Part shown: piece after piece, positions 62,912 through 64,000 of the stretch
How positions within the stretch are numbered: position 1 is the first letter of the stretch
Layout of the letters: every line of letters begins with the position of its first letter
Assembly (NCBI GenBank): GCA_026874595.1
Contig: CM049316.1
Span: forward strand, 39,874,695-39,938,694
Direction of reading: 5' to 3'
DNA length: 64,000 nt
From: Sipunculus nudus
Taxonomy: Eukaryota; Annelida; Sipuncula; Golfingiida; Sipunculidae
Position numbers and translations under genes: made by a program
The notes under the pieces: model-generated
The model's database searches: none
What the model saw: only the letters and a program-made list of their open reading frames with translations
What the model was told of the DNA's origin: nothing

Positions 62912-64000
62912 AAAAGGTACACTATTTTGAACACCAAGTTATAGTCTGCCACTTTTTCGAGGATTAATATTTAACGACATGACAATATCTCAAATGTGTT
63001 TCTTCTTTTTTCTTCTACTGTCTGGTTAAAAATTAAATTAAAATTTTTAACGAAAAAAAAAGTAAAGTAAAATTTTAAAGTAGACAGAAGCATGATAGAT
63101 GAATAAAAAAAAATTTGAAATAACGTGCTTTAAAAATCGAAATAATTAAATGTTTTAGTCTTTAAATTGAAAATAACATATATATAATGAGTGAATAGTA
63201 TACTGAAATTTACATTTATTTCTCTCCTCACTCCTGTTAATCAGCGTGTCGGCAGTGGTTATAATTACCGATCTGGCCAACAGATAGCGATTTAATTCCC
63301 TCAGCCAAAGTCAGTGCTTTCAAGTCACCGGGTTCAAAACACTGTCAGGTATATATGCAGCCAGTATTTATAAAACTGGTATCTTTGGATTATTTATTTA
63401 ATTATTAACTACAGTTTCTTTCTACTAACTACCTATCAAGAGATTTATAATATACAGATATGTCAAAGAAATTAGTTAATTTACTGTGGTTTTTCAATGT
63501 TTTTTTGGTGGATATCATGTGAATAGTCCGATCAGCTGAAACTAGTGCTGTAAGTTTAGTAGGTTTTGTAACGTATAAACACATCCGCTGTTTCCAAATA
63601 AAGCTGCCCAAGAAGCGCATGCGCACTGTGCCGTAAGGCAATAAGGACAGCCCAGCTTGAATACCAGCCATATTATGAGCATAGTTTCCCAACGTGGGAG
63701 GTATAGGCCCATGCAACCATCACTGATCACTAAACATCTTTGATCAGTACCACAAATAGAGAAGTTATTTCTACTCTGCAATGCCCCTCAATAATTTTAA
63801 TTTTCTCTCAGAGAAGGTGTTTTTGAATGGAAATTTTTTAAAGAAAGAAATGATGAATTCACTTGACATGTCTTCCATATGGCATTTACATCTTGTAATT
63901 ATGTCTATTTAATTAAAAAAAAAAAGTATAGAAAATATATATTACAAAAAAAAATACACTAAATGGCGTGGCCTACCTTATAATTATTACAATTAATATC
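62912..64000. other. AT-rich DNA, no gene seen
   Basis: A weak tRNA-like stretch at about 63,240-63,300 (TCGGCAGTGGTTATAAT, then GCGATTTAATTCCC) might be an old SINE head. Minus-strand frames of 79 and 95 codons (63,781-63,542 and 63,716-63,429) overlap each other out of frame and have no recognisable domain. Confidence 0.5.

Noticed and set aside
63240-63320. Third SINE of the same tRNA-derived family
   Set aside because: Only a vague A-box-like and B-box-like pattern is present. The shared body words of the other two copies are absent.
63429-63781. Minus-strand frames of 79 and 95 codons
   Set aside because: They overlap each other out of frame, show no recognisable domain, and lie in AT-rich DNA.

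Overview
This window looks like non-bacterial, AT-rich animal DNA, most likely from a mollusc and probably a bivalve. I infer this from a spliced seven-transmembrane receptor with a somatomedin B module, decayed LINE retrotransposons, tRNA-derived SINEs, palindromic non-autonomous elements and a very large satellite array. There are no operons and no ribosomal or intact tRNA genes. No species can be named from the sequence alone.

Layout. Positions 1-33,279 are one uninterrupted satellite array. Its basic monomer is about 77 bp and carries a telomere-like core (GTTACCCTAACCC followed by TTCGGG). Monomers are organised in nested higher-order repeats: a 6,007-bp unit (A) present as two complete near-identical copies plus partial and rearranged ones, and a unit of about 5.0-5.1 kb (B) in two copies. 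Inside A there are about 1.9-kb and 381-bp subunits. The array stops abruptly at about 33,279, and after a 1-kb spacer a block of strongly decayed monomers (about 34,297-34,950) follows.

From 35 to 43 kb lies a patchwork of mobile and repetitive DNA. It holds a possible 2.7-kb element bounded by inverted clusters of a TTTCAGATTACCCCC-type motif, with a TA-flanked MITE nested in it. Next come a 5'-truncated LINE reverse-transcriptase fragment, a CpG-rich repeat block built on GCTACCGCGCA and GCGATCGC motifs, and a repeat block ending in a Helitron-like hairpin plus CTAG.

The only convincing host protein-coding gene is on the minus strand. A long exon (53,225-50,911) encodes a signal peptide, a somatomedin B-like domain, a cysteine-rich ectodomain and seven transmembrane helices of the secretin/adhesion/Methuselah type. 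Its apparent stop lies inside a consensus splice donor. A phase-compatible exon at 43,165-42,955, with a good acceptor, supplies a 68-codon cytoplasmic tail and a stop. The 7.7-kb intron between them holds two SINEs, a hairpin element, a MITE end and decayed repeats.

From 53.3 to 57 kb I see no gene. From 57.5 to 62.5 kb there is a long inverted-repeat (foldback) element followed by a broken LINE with ORF1, endonuclease, reverse-transcriptase and C-terminal remnants, a mutated catalytic motif and a fresh 196-bp internal tandem duplication. A TA microsatellite and featureless AT-rich DNA close the window.
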